NCBI GenBank assembly: GCA_033439685.1
Contig: JAUEDM010000002.1
Coordinates: 3,100,001 to 3,164,000, forward strand
Direction: 5' to 3'
From: Apodospora peruviana
Taxonomy: Eukaryota > Ascomycota > Sordariomycetes > Sordariales > Lasiosphaeriaceae
Length of the DNA: 64,000 nucleotides
Shown: positions 45,301 through 56,052 of the stretch, piece after piece
How positions within the stretch are numbered: the stretch's first letter is position 1
Layout: each line of letters opens with the position of its first letter
The notes under the pieces: generated by a model
Told to the model about the DNA's origin: nothing
What the model saw: the letters and a program-made list of their open reading frames with translations, nothing else
The model's database searches: none
Made by a program: the position numbers and the translations under genes

Positions 45301-48300
45301 GATAAGTGGTGGGAGGACGAGGAGGCTTGCCTTGGCGCCGCCGTAATCCTGTAACCCGTACGCAGAATGAAGACAGATGCGGACAACTAATAACGAGGAC
45401 CTCCTCAATTGACTGAGTGACCGACTGCCAACATGTCAAACCGTGGGGTTGGCTGCAGGTGAGTGGTTGTTGTCACCTTGCAAATGCAACCACTTTCCAC
45501 ATGCCTGTCACTATCCTGCAGTTCACAGCTGTTTAGCTCGTGCGGACACACCGAAATGTTTGCGAGGTGAGGGATCGAGTAAAGCATGGCTTATTACCGT
45601 AGATAGTCTGGAGGTCCGTATGTACAGGAGTGACAGGTTCGCAACAGGCAGAGGGTCGCGGGCGATTTGATGATCTGGTGATCAGTCGCCGCTTGCGGGT
45701 GTTCTGATACAGAGATTCGGCCTCATGATGGGCCAGTTAAGGGTCGCCAAATATGGTTTTACCGCCGCAACGGGATCGGACGACAGCCCACGGCCAGTCG
45801 CTTGCGGGCTTGCGATTTATCTGGCGCCGCAGGTCAGATTTATCAGTGCTGGGTACGTCATGGGATGAAGGAAAAGAAAGCAACGAGGTTCCGCAAGTGC
45901 CGAGCCAGATCGAACGCCAGTATCGTTTGACTCCATTTCGGCGCTGCGAGTGATGGGGTGTTCGTTCATTTTGGCCGAGTGATGAAATGACGAGCATCAT
46001 TTCGGCGTTGAACCGGACATACCAAAATGGACGAGGGACGTTCTGGAATGGGAAGCAGTTGCAGGGGTGCGTGGCGGGCAACCAGCCACAACTTCTCTAG
46101 GTTTGCTGATTTGCTCGGCGATTGACGGTGAAATGGCGGATGGAGAGAACCGAGGGATGAGATGCCAAACAGACCCACCGGCGACCACACCCAAACACCC
46201 CGATCGCAGCTGGGTTACGGCACGGCTGGCCTCGAGGCTTGGGAAGTCATTGGTGCTTCAGGAGACGATCAATCTCATGCTTTGAAGGGCGCGAATAATG
46301 AACGGCCATTCAGCCGCCTCAACAGCCTCAACGCGCAACAGGTAGATGGCCTCATACAAACATCCGGGATTGCAGTGCTTGACGCGTGGCTACACAGGCC
46401 AATCAGTCCAAAGAGGCGCCCTGCCAGCGTCACATGACTGTGGTGGCATCTTGTGGCTCATTGTCAGTTTCATGAGGTGAGTAGCCAATGGCTTGTCGAT
46501 GCCAACAACTCAACCCCGGGCCAGCCGAGTCGACGATGCCCCTTCATTATGTGTGAGGTTGATTTGTCTCTAAAAGGCATTCGTACAGATTAGTCTAGAA
46601 TATCTCATGTCGTCCACGCTTCCGGAGCGGAAAAGAAAAGGATGGCGATGGAATGATTGCAGCGGCGGCTCACCGTCTCCACGACGACAGCTGAAGCCAG
46701 CCGGGACAGCAGTGCAAGCTTATGCCGCCGGCAACATTGCAACAGTATTATGCCCGGTCGAATTGAAGCACACTTGAGGCACGGAAATGCTTATTACGGT
46801 AACATGAAAGCTTTCCCGCTCATCGGTATGCTCCCGAACTTCATGTTGACTGTCGCAGACTCGTGAATGCCAGCATCCTTGCGGTGCCGACGAGCAAGCA
46901 CGGGCAAGGTAGCTGCTGAGGGTCTTGTCGGCTTCCTGAGGCTCTCCGATCTCCCACTGGTGCTTGCGATGGTGGAGAAGTGGCGTCTGTAATTGGAAGT
47001 CCCCAAAGACCCCTTGTTGCGGCAGAATCGCCCAAGTGGGGATGTCATCAACGAGAGACCTGAGGAATCCTACCCAAGCCCTAGCATTGAGATGCTGATG
47101 GGAGCTTGTAATCTGTCACCAAGCGGTCGTTATTAATGAAGGGGATTGGACATGTTTTGCCGAACCGAACTCGGGCCAGTTGCATTTTGAAATACTTCCG
47201 TACTGGGCCAACGAACGGCAATGCAAGGCGCGGTCAATGGGAAATCATGGGGAAAGTCAATTTGATACTTGGCCTTTCGTGCCTTCCATTGCTGATCGTT
47301 TGATGAAGAAATGCTCGAAATGCTCCCGTCGGTCGTTGCTTGAGGCACCTACCTAGGTACCTTCCTCTCACTTCTTCTCTCCACTCTCCTTGCTTTATTG
47401 TCCACCTCCCCCGTGCGCTTGTGCTTTTGTTTCCCGTTTCGACATCTGCTCTCGCGACATCCCGCCCATTTCTATTTCCACTAGGATCGGAGTACAGGCC
47501 ACACCGTATTGCTAGTGCACGGCTAGTGATAACAGTCCAAACTGCCACCGCTGGTGACACTACACTGGCAGTCGAGACCCTGCAGACGGTATATCTGCAG
47601 TGTGGGCTTTTGACTTTGCTGCACCTGCACCAAGACGGCAAGGCGGCTCACCGTCAGGGGCCGGCCCTGGGGTTGTTGTCAGGCTTGATCCTCGCTCCAT
47701 CTGTGCACATCCCGCACGTCCATCTTCAACCTGTGCCTCCCCGACGGTCTTTCAGGTCTGCGCTCCCCGTCGTGACGATCAACGGTATTTGCAGTGGCAT
47801 TGATTGATTGCACTGCACTTGACACTCGACACTCGGGCCTCACCACGACGACAAGGTTCAAAAGTCGAAAGAGGGTCAGGTGTGGACGGGTTCAAGGCTA
47901 CCCTGCACAAACACCCTGAAAAAGCCACGGCCAGACCTCGAGCTGCAACTGCAACCCACCCCCAGAAGGCCCGGGCCAGGGGTGTTCTCACCGATTGTTC
48001 CTGCACCCGCACTACATACAAACATCCACTCGCAACCATCCCTTTTCAACCGACACCTCCATCGTCGAGACACAAGCCGCAACACCATTCGGCCTCCGTC
48101 CTCTTCCCCCACAGATCCTTCTCTGATCTTCGATCCAGCGCACAGCCCCGTTAACTTTAGCATTCCTGGGGCCGTCTGGATCTGTTTCTAAATCCTTTGC
48201 CTGCTTGGTTTTTTTGGTAAAACAAAACGGGGACCCCGTCTCGCAGTGCAACTCATTCCCCAGTCAACAAAACATCCTTGGAGGAAATCGCCGTCTGAGC

Positions 48301-48656
48301 GTTTATATACACTGCAAACGACCATATTCACTCGACGAGGCCCACGATCGCCAACCGCTTCACTGATATCGCCATTCGAGAGTCTAGTATTCCTTAACCA
48401 AAGAAAATATCGGTCCCAGTATTGCGCCGGATCTGAGAGGTTCGGTTGGGTGACGCACACAAAGCGCGAAGAATGAGAGGTGCGATCAGAGGAATCGTTG
48501 AATGAGTCGAATCGAGCAACGGAGAATTCGTCACCTCCCCACAACTTGCTCCCGCAATCCCGCGCTTCGCGAGTTCATATTACATTGTCGAACCCTATGT
48601 ACGCGTCTCCAAACCCGAATCGATAGGAAGGTCTTAGGAGTGAAATTGCAGCAGAA
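42336..48656. other. 6.3 kb gene-free stretch
   Basis: The longest interval without an assembled gene apart from the right end. The left 400 bases are the INO1 promoter and leader; the right 1 kb is probably the leader of the LIM gene (pyrimidine-rich from about 47340). In between, open frames up to 155 codons occur on both strands, but they overlap one another, start in poor context and show no domain. A 16-bp direct repeat lies at 43968-43999. TACCTAGGT-type words occur near 42858, 44060 and 47347. No mobile-element signature. Confidence 0.5.
43968..43999. repeat. 16-bp tandem duplication
   Basis: CCTATCAGCTTGCGAT directly followed by CCTATCAACTTGCGAT, one mismatch. Isolated, with no further copies adjacent. 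Confidence 0.85.
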
Positions 48657-50906
48657 ATGGCGGGAATGCCACGAGAGTCGAGCTTTATGCCGACGGTGAA
48701 ATGCTCGACATGTGGTCGGCAGGTGGAAATCTCAATGATGGGCGACCATGATTGCTTAGGAGCTCCGGCTGCAGAACGTACGGCATCAACTTGGCCCGAC
48801 GAAGCTGCACCCTTGCTAACCGCGTCTCCAGCGATGCCATCCATGTCGGCACCGTCATTGTTTGGCAGGTTTAACCCGTTTGCCGGTGCGACAACAGACA
48901 AACAGTCCCGGCCCCCCCAAGTGGATACGTCCGCTGCTAGTATGTGCCAGCTTGATCCATTTCTGCTGATGTCGTTGCTAACGGTGAGCCCAGATCGTCC
49001 ATACTTGGCGCAGGGACAACTGACGCCAGTGAGCTTCTCGAGCGGATCGAGAAGTGTATCGCCCAAAACACCCAACGAACGGCCTGGTGCCGGTAGAGGA
49101 GACGATTACTTCACCCCGCAGATCGCAAATGATTCACCGCCACCACAGCAGTCGAGGAGACCGGGGGGTTATGGTGGGTTTGCCGGCGGTGATGGATATG
49201 AGGATTCCTTGTATCCTCCGAGTAGCCCGAAGAAACAAACGCCGAGTTTGTTGCAGCGCATCAACACGATAGCTCCTGACCCGTTCGACTCGGGCAGGCG
49301 GCCATCTGGAGCTGGGCGAAATGGGTCCATCAACGACATGTCGAATGATCGCCCTGGTACATCGGCGTCCAATATGAGTAGCAGTTTCGGTAGCACACAA
49401 GCACCGAGATTGCCAAGAAAGAACGGATATGGTGGTTTTGGTCCTCCCCAGAGGGGTGGTCAGGAAGTTGGGCCAGAGTCTCCTGGTCTTAACCGCTCCG
49501 AAACTTTCCCGCGGCCAAGTGCAGCCATGGAGCCTCCAATGCGTACTCCATCCGCACCTGGACCACGACCTGACAGGCGGCGTCGCCCGTCAGAAGCTTC
49601 CCAAGATATGGATAGAAAGATTCCAATGACGAGCGAAAGATCCAGAAGGCCGAGCAGAGGACCAGATACATCCCGGCCGCCCCCGCCAAGAACCAGTTTG
49701 ATTCGACCAAGGACCGCTGGACGCGATGAGGCACCTCCTGCTGTGCCAGCTATTAACTTTGCGGAAGAGTTCGGGGTTGGAAATCCCTACCATGCGGCGT
49801 CCGCATCAACATCCTCGAGTGCATCGGGGTATAGTCAGTCTGACCGTCGCCCGAGTCAGGCGAGTTCACGAACAAGTCCGCCGAGGTCATTGCCTTCAAG
49901 GTCCGGAAGGAACCCTTCCACCACGGCTAATTTTGACAGCCTCATGTCGGATCTTCAGTCATCCATGAAGGAAATGAATCAGAAAGCCTTGCCGCCTTCG
50001 GCCCTTCAGCCGCCTCCAAAGGATATCAAGATGAGACCAAGGCCGTCTCCGCTGACTGCAAGACCCCCGCCTCCCGAGAGAGGATACGATCCACGGATTG
50101 ACCCTATAATTACGAGCGGGCGCCCACGACGGCCAAAATCACCACTGGCTTCGCCGCCTTTCGATACGCCTTTCCAAAATGAACCTGCCATCCGGGATCG
50201 TGCGCGCAATATTTCGCCAGTATCCCCGCTGTCCCCAGCACCTCCGGAGCCACAGTTGGTGGGCTCGCCAGAGAGGAGCAGGGATCGGTCTGGCTCTAGA
50301 CCAAGAGATCCAGTTCGGACTCGTTCAAGATCTCGGGCCCGTGATGGCAACATACAATCCACACGAGGGGATTGCAAAGCCTGCGGCTTGCCCATCACGG
50401 GCAAGTCCATCTCGAGCGCTGACGGCCGCCTTACCGGGCGATACCATAAGGCCTGCTTTGTATGCTTTACTTGCAAGGAGCCATTTTCTTCGGCCACGTT
50501 CTATGTTCACGCGGACCGTCCATACTGCCACCGACACTACCACGAGCTAAACGGCAGTCTCTGCGGTAGTTGTGACAAGGGCATCGAAGGTCAATATCTT
50601 GAAGACGAGTCAACCAAGAAACACCATGTTGGCTGCTTCAGGTGTGGTGACTGCAACATGGTGCTGAAGGACGGTTACTTTGAAGTCAACGGAGAGGCGT
50701 ACTGCGAAAAGGACGCCTGGAGGCGTGTACAGCAGCCATGGCTGGTGGATGGCGCAGCCCGCAAAGGACCACCAGCCGGTCAAACTTTAGGATTGCCCGG
50801 GGGTCCCCGGCCTGGCGGTGGGTTTGGCCTGCCTTCCGGGAACCGTCTTGGCCCAGGCCCACGTCCCCGAATGGAAAAGCGCATGACCAGGCTCGGTATG
50901 ATGTGA
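48657..50906 (+). CDS. LIM-domain protein with Ser/Pro-rich linker (731 aa spliced)
   Basis: Probable adaptor at the actin cytoskeleton or cell polarity sites, by analogy with fungal paxillin-like LIM proteins; target unknown. Exons 48657-48939 and 48994-50906. A short motif CSTCG...GDHDC (Cys16, Cys19, His31, Cys33) near the N-terminus resembles a small zinc site. A disordered region about residues 40-550 is rich in Ser, Pro and Arg. Two LIM domains end the protein: LIM1 starts CKACGLPITGK near 556 and runs through YHKACFVCFTCKEPFSS and CHRHYHEL. LIM2 starts CGSCDKGIEGQYLED and runs through HHVGCFRCGDCNMVLKDGYF and YCEKDAW. The 54-nt intron (48940-48993; GTATGT, GCTAACG, CCCAG) is a multiple of three and contains no stop, so reading through gives a 749-residue product. 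The Gly/Pro tail is basic. Confidence 0.88.
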   Translation: MAGMPRESSFMPTVKCSTCGRQVEISMMGDHDCLGAPAAERTASTWPDEAAPLLTASPAMPSMSAPSLFGRFNPFAGATTDKQSRPPQVDTSAASMCQLDPFLLMSLLTVSPDRPYLAQGQLTPVSFSSGSRSVSPKTPNERPGAGRGDDYFTPQIANDSPPPQQSRRPGGYGGFAGGDGYEDSLYPPSSPKKQTPSLLQRINTIAPDPFDSGRRPSGAGRNGSINDMSNDRPGTSASNMSSSFGSTQAPRLPRKNGYGGFGPPQRGGQEVGPESPGLNRSETFPRPSAAMEPPMRTPSAPGPRPDRRRRPSEASQDMDRKIPMTSERSRRPSRGPDTSRPPPPRTSLIRPRTAGRDEAPPAVPAINFAEEFGVGNPYHAASASTSSSASGYSQSDRRPSQASSRTSPPRSLPSRSGRNPSTTANFDSLMSDLQSSMKEMNQKALPPSALQPPPKDIKMRPRPSPLTARPPPPERGYDPRIDPIITSGRPRRPKSPLASPPFDTPFQNEPAIRDRARNISPVSPLSPAPPEPQLVGSPERSRDRSGSRPRDPVRTRSRSRARDGNIQSTRGDCKACGLPITGKSISSADGRLTGRYHKACFVCFTCKEPFSSATFYVHADRPYCHRHYHELNGSLCGSCDKGIEGQYLEDESTKKHHVGCFRCGDCNMVLKDGYFEVNGEAYCEKDAWRRVQQPWLVDGAARKGPPAGQTLGLPGGPRPGGGFGLPSGNRLGPGPRPRMEKRMTRLGMM

Positions 50907-53018
50907 AGCCGGTCGATCAACAGCTTTTTTCTATCTCGCGTCTACAACTCTCGTTACTCATTACCATCATCATACACTAGGCCGGCGACTTTATAGCATG
51001 ACGGCAAGCCGATTTTGGAGTTACTGGGTTTGAGAGAGGACTTAGATTTTATTTACCTCTAAAAGCGATCGATCCTCTTTGGATTGGGGGATCACAGCAT
51101 CCCTTTTCATTTTTATACCCACTTCGGAAACCGGGTTGCTCCTGATTTTTCTTTCTGTTCTCATTCAGATACCCATAACTGCCCGCTGTTTCAGGCATTG
51201 CATGTTGTTTTTGTTAATTTCTTGGAAGCGTGTTCTTTGGTGGCATATATAATATCTGACGACAAGGTTTTTTGGTGTTGTGCGGAGGAAACATTGATCC
51301 TAGCTAATTTAATGGGGGACCTGACGAATTTCCTTTGTATCTCAAATCTGGCACCCGGGAGGGGGGGCATAGTGCCACCCGCCAGGTGTCGCAAATGGGA
51401 GGCATAGCTTGTGGTGCGGTTGTCGGCATCAGATCCGGCAGGTTTGTCTTTTCGATTTCGGGAGCAAACATCGCGGAGAAGCGGAAGTAGGGTAGGGTGT
51501 GATTACACAGGAAATGGACTGGAAGGGATCCTTGCAAGATTGGGCGATCTGACTGACGTTGGGGTGGGTGGTGAATGGTGCCGGTACGTACCACCGTGAT
51601 GTTATTTGCGTCGTATATAGCAGATAGGTACGGGACGAGCTGTGGCGTGCTGGGTAGCTGAATAGGTAGGACAGGAAGAAAGTACCTTCCTGTTGACAAT
51701 GGTCTCTCTGATCACCTACCTTTCTGACCTGTACAAGGGGATCGATATTCACTTGGTGCGTTCACCTTTCCAACGTAACGTGCTTCTCGATTTTGTGCAA
51801 GCTGATCATGTTTGATATCATCCAAGACCAGGCAGGACAAGGTCGACTGAAACCTGCGGGTCCCCGATTACACGCATTGTGCAGGAGGTCATGGCCGTTG
51901 CTCTGATTGGTTGGTGTTTCCAAATCGGGAAGCAGCATGCCGCCACATTTTACGGACTGAGCCGTTTGGCACCTACCTGAGTGATGCCTGGATACCTATT
52001 CCGTACATGGCACTACTGTGTACTCCAAATGGCCTCCATTCCAGGTTGTTTGCATGGCGGTTTCCTGTCGGGCATCATTCCCTCTTTCACAGCCTTGCCA
52101 GACTGTTAGATACGAAGACTCGAGCACACATTGGCAAGCATGGCCAAGGACGATACTTCCTCAAGTCTGAATGTTCCTTCTTTGGAGATGTAAGCTAGGA
52201 GGTGACATGGCTTTTCCAATTTTCAAGCTCGTTTATTTACAGGGACATACTTTTCGACACTATGAGAACGCCCATGCCATGTTCTGAAGTCGGCGGATTA
52301 ATGATTAATAGGGGTGATAAGCTTACCTCTGCTTTCCCGAGCGGCCTCGCACGATGTGGATCTGATGTGAGTCCGATACACACAAGCTTATCCATCATTT
52401 CTCTTAGCATATCGCCAGTTTCAAAATCTGACAGCCGGCTTCGCACCCCTCTCCCTCGTAAGTACGGTAGGTAAGTACGGTGGGTAGGCAGGTACTTAAG
52501 GTACCTTAGGCACTTCCGGGGTCGGGTACCTGCCTGCTCGACACTCTCAATTCCCCCTTCCGTCGCAAAAGCATGGGATGAAATGTGTTCGACCTTGACT
52601 TGTACAACCTCGCTCCCAGATTGGTCGATATGAGACAAGACACAGAACACAAGCCAGGTCAGAGTGCCTCGCTCATGTCTCTCCTCCCCTCCCACCCTCG
52701 TTTGCCCCCGTCGGATTTTCCTGCCTTTTCCCAGGACATACCATTCAAACCATTTGCTTCCTGGCTGAGCCAGCACATTGCCGAACCACTCGACATCAAA
52801 GCTACTGCTTCGCAACCAGAAAACGGGATATCATGCTCACTTTTCGGCGCTGCGTCGATTAGAAGGTCGCCAACTCGGGCTCCACCATTTCGATTTTCGA
52901 TTCTTGTCTCTCGTTCTACGCTCGGTTAGGTTTTAAACCCCTCTGGGACGCTTTCCCTAACAGTCACACTCTCTTCGTGCTTTTGTTTCTATAGCGTACC
53001 CCAGGATTTCAACGAACT
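50907..53018. other. Intergenic, no gene seen
   Basis: 3' region of the LIM gene and upstream region of the DUF3405 gene. A cluster of GTACGG/GGTACC words lies near 52460-52515. A TTTCTATAG acceptor-like site at about 52986-52994, just before the DUF3405 start, could close a leader intron. The longest frame (52237-52815 minus) has no family resemblance. Confidence 0.5.
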
Positions 53019-55262
53019 ATGTTGAACGTTCACACCAGTCGGGGCCTGGCACAGCCCAGGGTAGCATTCGCGGTTGTGGCATTAATCATTCTGATGTATT
53101 ACTTTCTGCTCGCGCCTCAGGACGGCCACACAATTCCTGTTTTGAACGGTACCGACATGGCGGAGACGAAAACTGCAGAGCCGAGCGGTAGTCAGTTCCA
53201 GGCCGGCCATGACACCCCAAGCGAGTCTGTTGCCCCTGAGCCGGACAAACACCTGATTAACCCTGGACAGTCGGCAACCGACAATCAGCCCGGACAGTTA
53301 TCACACGAAAAGCAGGCCGAACAACAGGCTCTAGATGAAGAGCGGCTCAAGAACGAGGACCCAGGCGGATGGACAAAGATGATCCAGCAAGAGTACGGGA
53401 GGGAATACATAGCGCTGCGGGACGCCCCTGGCGCCAATTCGATCTATGGCAGTTCACTTGGGATGCTCAGGGCAAAGGAAAGCAGGGTAGAGGATTATAA
53501 AGACAGTTTGTCACTTGCCGATAGTGACGCCTCCTTCGGCGCCGAGCGTTCGTACGTGTTCAACCCCTATCCCAAATACAACAGCGACGACTGGAGGGCC
53601 GCACACGCAGAGTACGTGCCGTGTCATGACCCAGCAGACGCAGAGGTGGAGGATATTCACGTCTTCAAAGGATACCCAAAGGACTTCCCTGGACCTGGGT
53701 TCGGAAGCTACAACGTCTTGGGAATTGACCAGAACATATGCTATGGAAGACACGGCCGGCTAGGGCAGTATGGGCTTGAACCCGACAAGAGCAAAGACGC
53801 TACTGACTGGGAAAGCTTGGACTGGGGCAAACTGCAAAACGCGTGTGTGGAAAGAAATAAGGCCAGATTTGGCTCAGAGCGCCCACCCAACATCTTTGTA
53901 ACAACAGGGACGGAAGCGGTGAATCCCGATGCTCAGACTCTCCTACAGGTGCCGCGACGGTCCTTCCATAGCCAGAGAAGTCAGGATCGCCCACTAGATT
54001 CCGCTCGGAACAGCAGTCAAATGACGAGAGAGTCGAGGACTGCGGTCCTGTTAAGGTCGTTCACCGGGAAGGAGTACACTGACAACGACAAGCAAGTCAT
54101 ACGGTCGCTTATCACCGAGCTGAACTTCAGAAGCGGTGGGGAGTACCAAGTCTTCCTATTCGTCCATGTCAAAAAGGCAGCTGACATATGGCGAGATAAC
54201 AAGACGTACCAAGACACAATCGAAGCTGAAATTCCGCGAGAATTCTGGGGAATCACGGTTTTGTGGAATGACGAGTCAGTCAGGCAACTGTATACAAATC
54301 TGGAAGAGAAGCCTAGCCGAGTGCACAACGGGCAGTATCTGTCGGTGCAGATGTTCATGCAGCAACACCGAGAGTTTGACTACGTTTGGAACTGGGAGAT
54401 GGACTCTCGTGTGGTTGGACATAACTATGATTTCGTCAACAAGTTAGCCGAGTTCAGCAGGAAGCAACCGAGAAAGGGGCTCTGGGAGCGGAATGAGCGA
54501 TTCTACATTCGCGACATCCACGGCGAGTATGACACGGAGTTCCGCCAGACCATCGAGGGGCTCTATGGCAATGATATTGTCTGGGGGGCTCCCAAGGTGG
54601 AAGGTGTCGATGCCATGGGACCCCAGCCACCTGCCCCGACTCCTGAGAATGACAACTACGAGTGGGGGGTCGGTGAAGATGCAGACCTCATCACTTTGGC
54701 GCCGATATTCAACCCAATCGACAGCGACTGGATACTGCGTAATCAAGTATGGGGATACCCTGTGGGGACAGACCTCCCTCGTAGGGCTACCATCATTACC
54801 CAGTGTCGGCTCTCGAGGAGGCTGGTGGATCTTATGCACGCCGAGGACCTCCGCGGGAAGCATGTCGGGTCAGAGATGCAACCGCAGACCGTTTCCCTCC
54901 TCCACGGCCTCAAGGCGGTCTACGCACCAATGCCGGTATTCTTTGACCGGCCGTGGACGGGCGCCCAGCTGGCGCGGTACTTCAACGGGGGACCTAAAGG
55001 CGCGAGCGGAGGACCCGGGAGTGCGTTTGGCTGGGGCAGAGAAAGACGGTTTGAGGGGTCGACGTGGTACTTCCGGGCTACTCCACCGCTACGCTTGTAT
55101 AACAACTGGATGGGCTACGAGGACACGGGGATTGGTGGGCCGGAATGGGAAAAGGTTCACGGGCCACCGTGTCTGCCGGCTATGATACTTCACCCGATCA
55201 AGGACGTACGGCCGACAGAACCGGGGAGTGCGACCAAGATCGATTTCCCGTATCGGCGGTAA
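53019..55262 (+). CDS. DUF3405 family type II membrane protein, putative glycosyltransferase
   Basis: Intronless 747-residue frame. A short cytosolic start, one signal-anchor span at about 15-32 (VAFAVVALIILMYYFLLA), then a Ser/Gln/Glu-rich stem to about 120 and a large luminal domain: the layout of Golgi glycosyltransferases. DUF3405 blocks are recognisable: TAVLLRSFTGKEYTDNDKQV, FDYVWNWEMDSRVVGHNYDF, VGEDADLITLAPIFNPIDSD, RATIITQCRLSRRLVDLMHA and the near-terminal GSTWYFRATPPLRLYNNWMG. The WEMD and GEDAD acidic motifs could bind a metal or a sugar nucleotide, but catalysis has not been shown by anything visible here. Residues about 310-340 are an unusual Ser/Arg/Gln insert with no clear intron. 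Confidence 0.85.
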   Translation: MLNVHTSRGLAQPRVAFAVVALIILMYYFLLAPQDGHTIPVLNGTDMAETKTAEPSGSQFQAGHDTPSESVAPEPDKHLINPGQSATDNQPGQLSHEKQAEQQALDEERLKNEDPGGWTKMIQQEYGREYIALRDAPGANSIYGSSLGMLRAKESRVEDYKDSLSLADSDASFGAERSYVFNPYPKYNSDDWRAAHAEYVPCHDPADAEVEDIHVFKGYPKDFPGPGFGSYNVLGIDQNICYGRHGRLGQYGLEPDKSKDATDWESLDWGKLQNACVERNKARFGSERPPNIFVTTGTEAVNPDAQTLLQVPRRSFHSQRSQDRPLDSARNSSQMTRESRTAVLLRSFTGKEYTDNDKQVIRSLITELNFRSGGEYQVFLFVHVKKAADIWRDNKTYQDTIEAEIPREFWGITVLWNDESVRQLYTNLEEKPSRVHNGQYLSVQMFMQQHREFDYVWNWEMDSRVVGHNYDFVNKLAEFSRKQPRKGLWERNERFYIRDIHGEYDTEFRQTIEGLYGNDIVWGAPKVEGVDAMGPQPPAPTPENDNYEWGVGEDADLITLAPIFNPIDSDWILRNQVWGYPVGTDLPRRATIITQCRLSRRLVDLMHAEDLRGKHVGSEMQPQTVSLLHGLKAVYAPMPVFFDRPWTGAQLARYFNGGPKGASGGPGSAFGWGRERRFEGSTWYFRATPPLRLYNNWMGYEDTGIGGPEWEKVHGPPCLPAMILHPIKDVRPTEPGSATKIDFPYRR

Positions 55263-56052
55263 TTTGGCGCGGAGGAAGAAATGTGCTGGTCCCTGCCTAT
55301 ATGTAGTATTAGCATGGACATGGCCCAAGTCTAAAAATGTGCCGATGTACGGATTATGGAGTAGGATATCCAGGGAGTGGGTTTGATGGAATGAAGGGAC
55401 TATAATCTTGGGGCGTTGTTCGAGTAATGAATGAGTAAGGTTTCAAATATAGCCTGACAAACGAGACTGTTTAATTTAGTAAGACACTGAGATACAGGTA
55501 TTGGAGATGATGCCTTTTGTGAGTCTTCCATTTGCCCTGATGTGCCCTCATCTCTTCCAATTAGGAACTCGTGCTCAGGTCCCGCTTTATGTCCGCCGCA
55601 ACCCATTAAATCGCTGCTCTTGATAGACACCTAAATTTCAGCCCACGGTATGAAAGATTGCATTCCTGTTATTTGCTAATCGACCTGGGTATTCCGTACA
55701 CACAAGTTGTACACATTCGTGCAACCTGAGGCACGCCACTGAAGAACACCCTATTGCAAAGTTGTGGGTCCCCTTCCCCCGCCCACCCAGCAACCAACCC
55801 CTTGTCCGGGGTAAACAAATCCTGATGAGATACATATCAGATACCGAAGATAAAAAACACCGAACAACAAAAGTGATCTACAAGTAAAATACTCCGGGAT
55901 ATCATATCATAACATGATCATCATCACAGTTATCATCGTCCAATCATTCAGTCGTTGCTCAAAAGAAGCAAAAGCGCCAGGGCAACGAAACGCACGGAGA
56001 CACAAAAAATTCACAGTCACCACCAAACCTCACGTTACTGAGGTAGGCTGTT
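55263..56052. other. Intergenic between convergent genes
   Basis: 3' regions of the DUF3405 and DUF6594-like genes. Contains TACGGA/TCCGTA words near 55346 and 55694. No gene seen. Confidence 0.6.

Noticed and set aside
52237..52815. 192-codon minus-strand frame upstream of the DUF3405 gene
   Set aside because: No family resemblance; covers repeat-like GTACGG/GGTACC words; probable chance frame.
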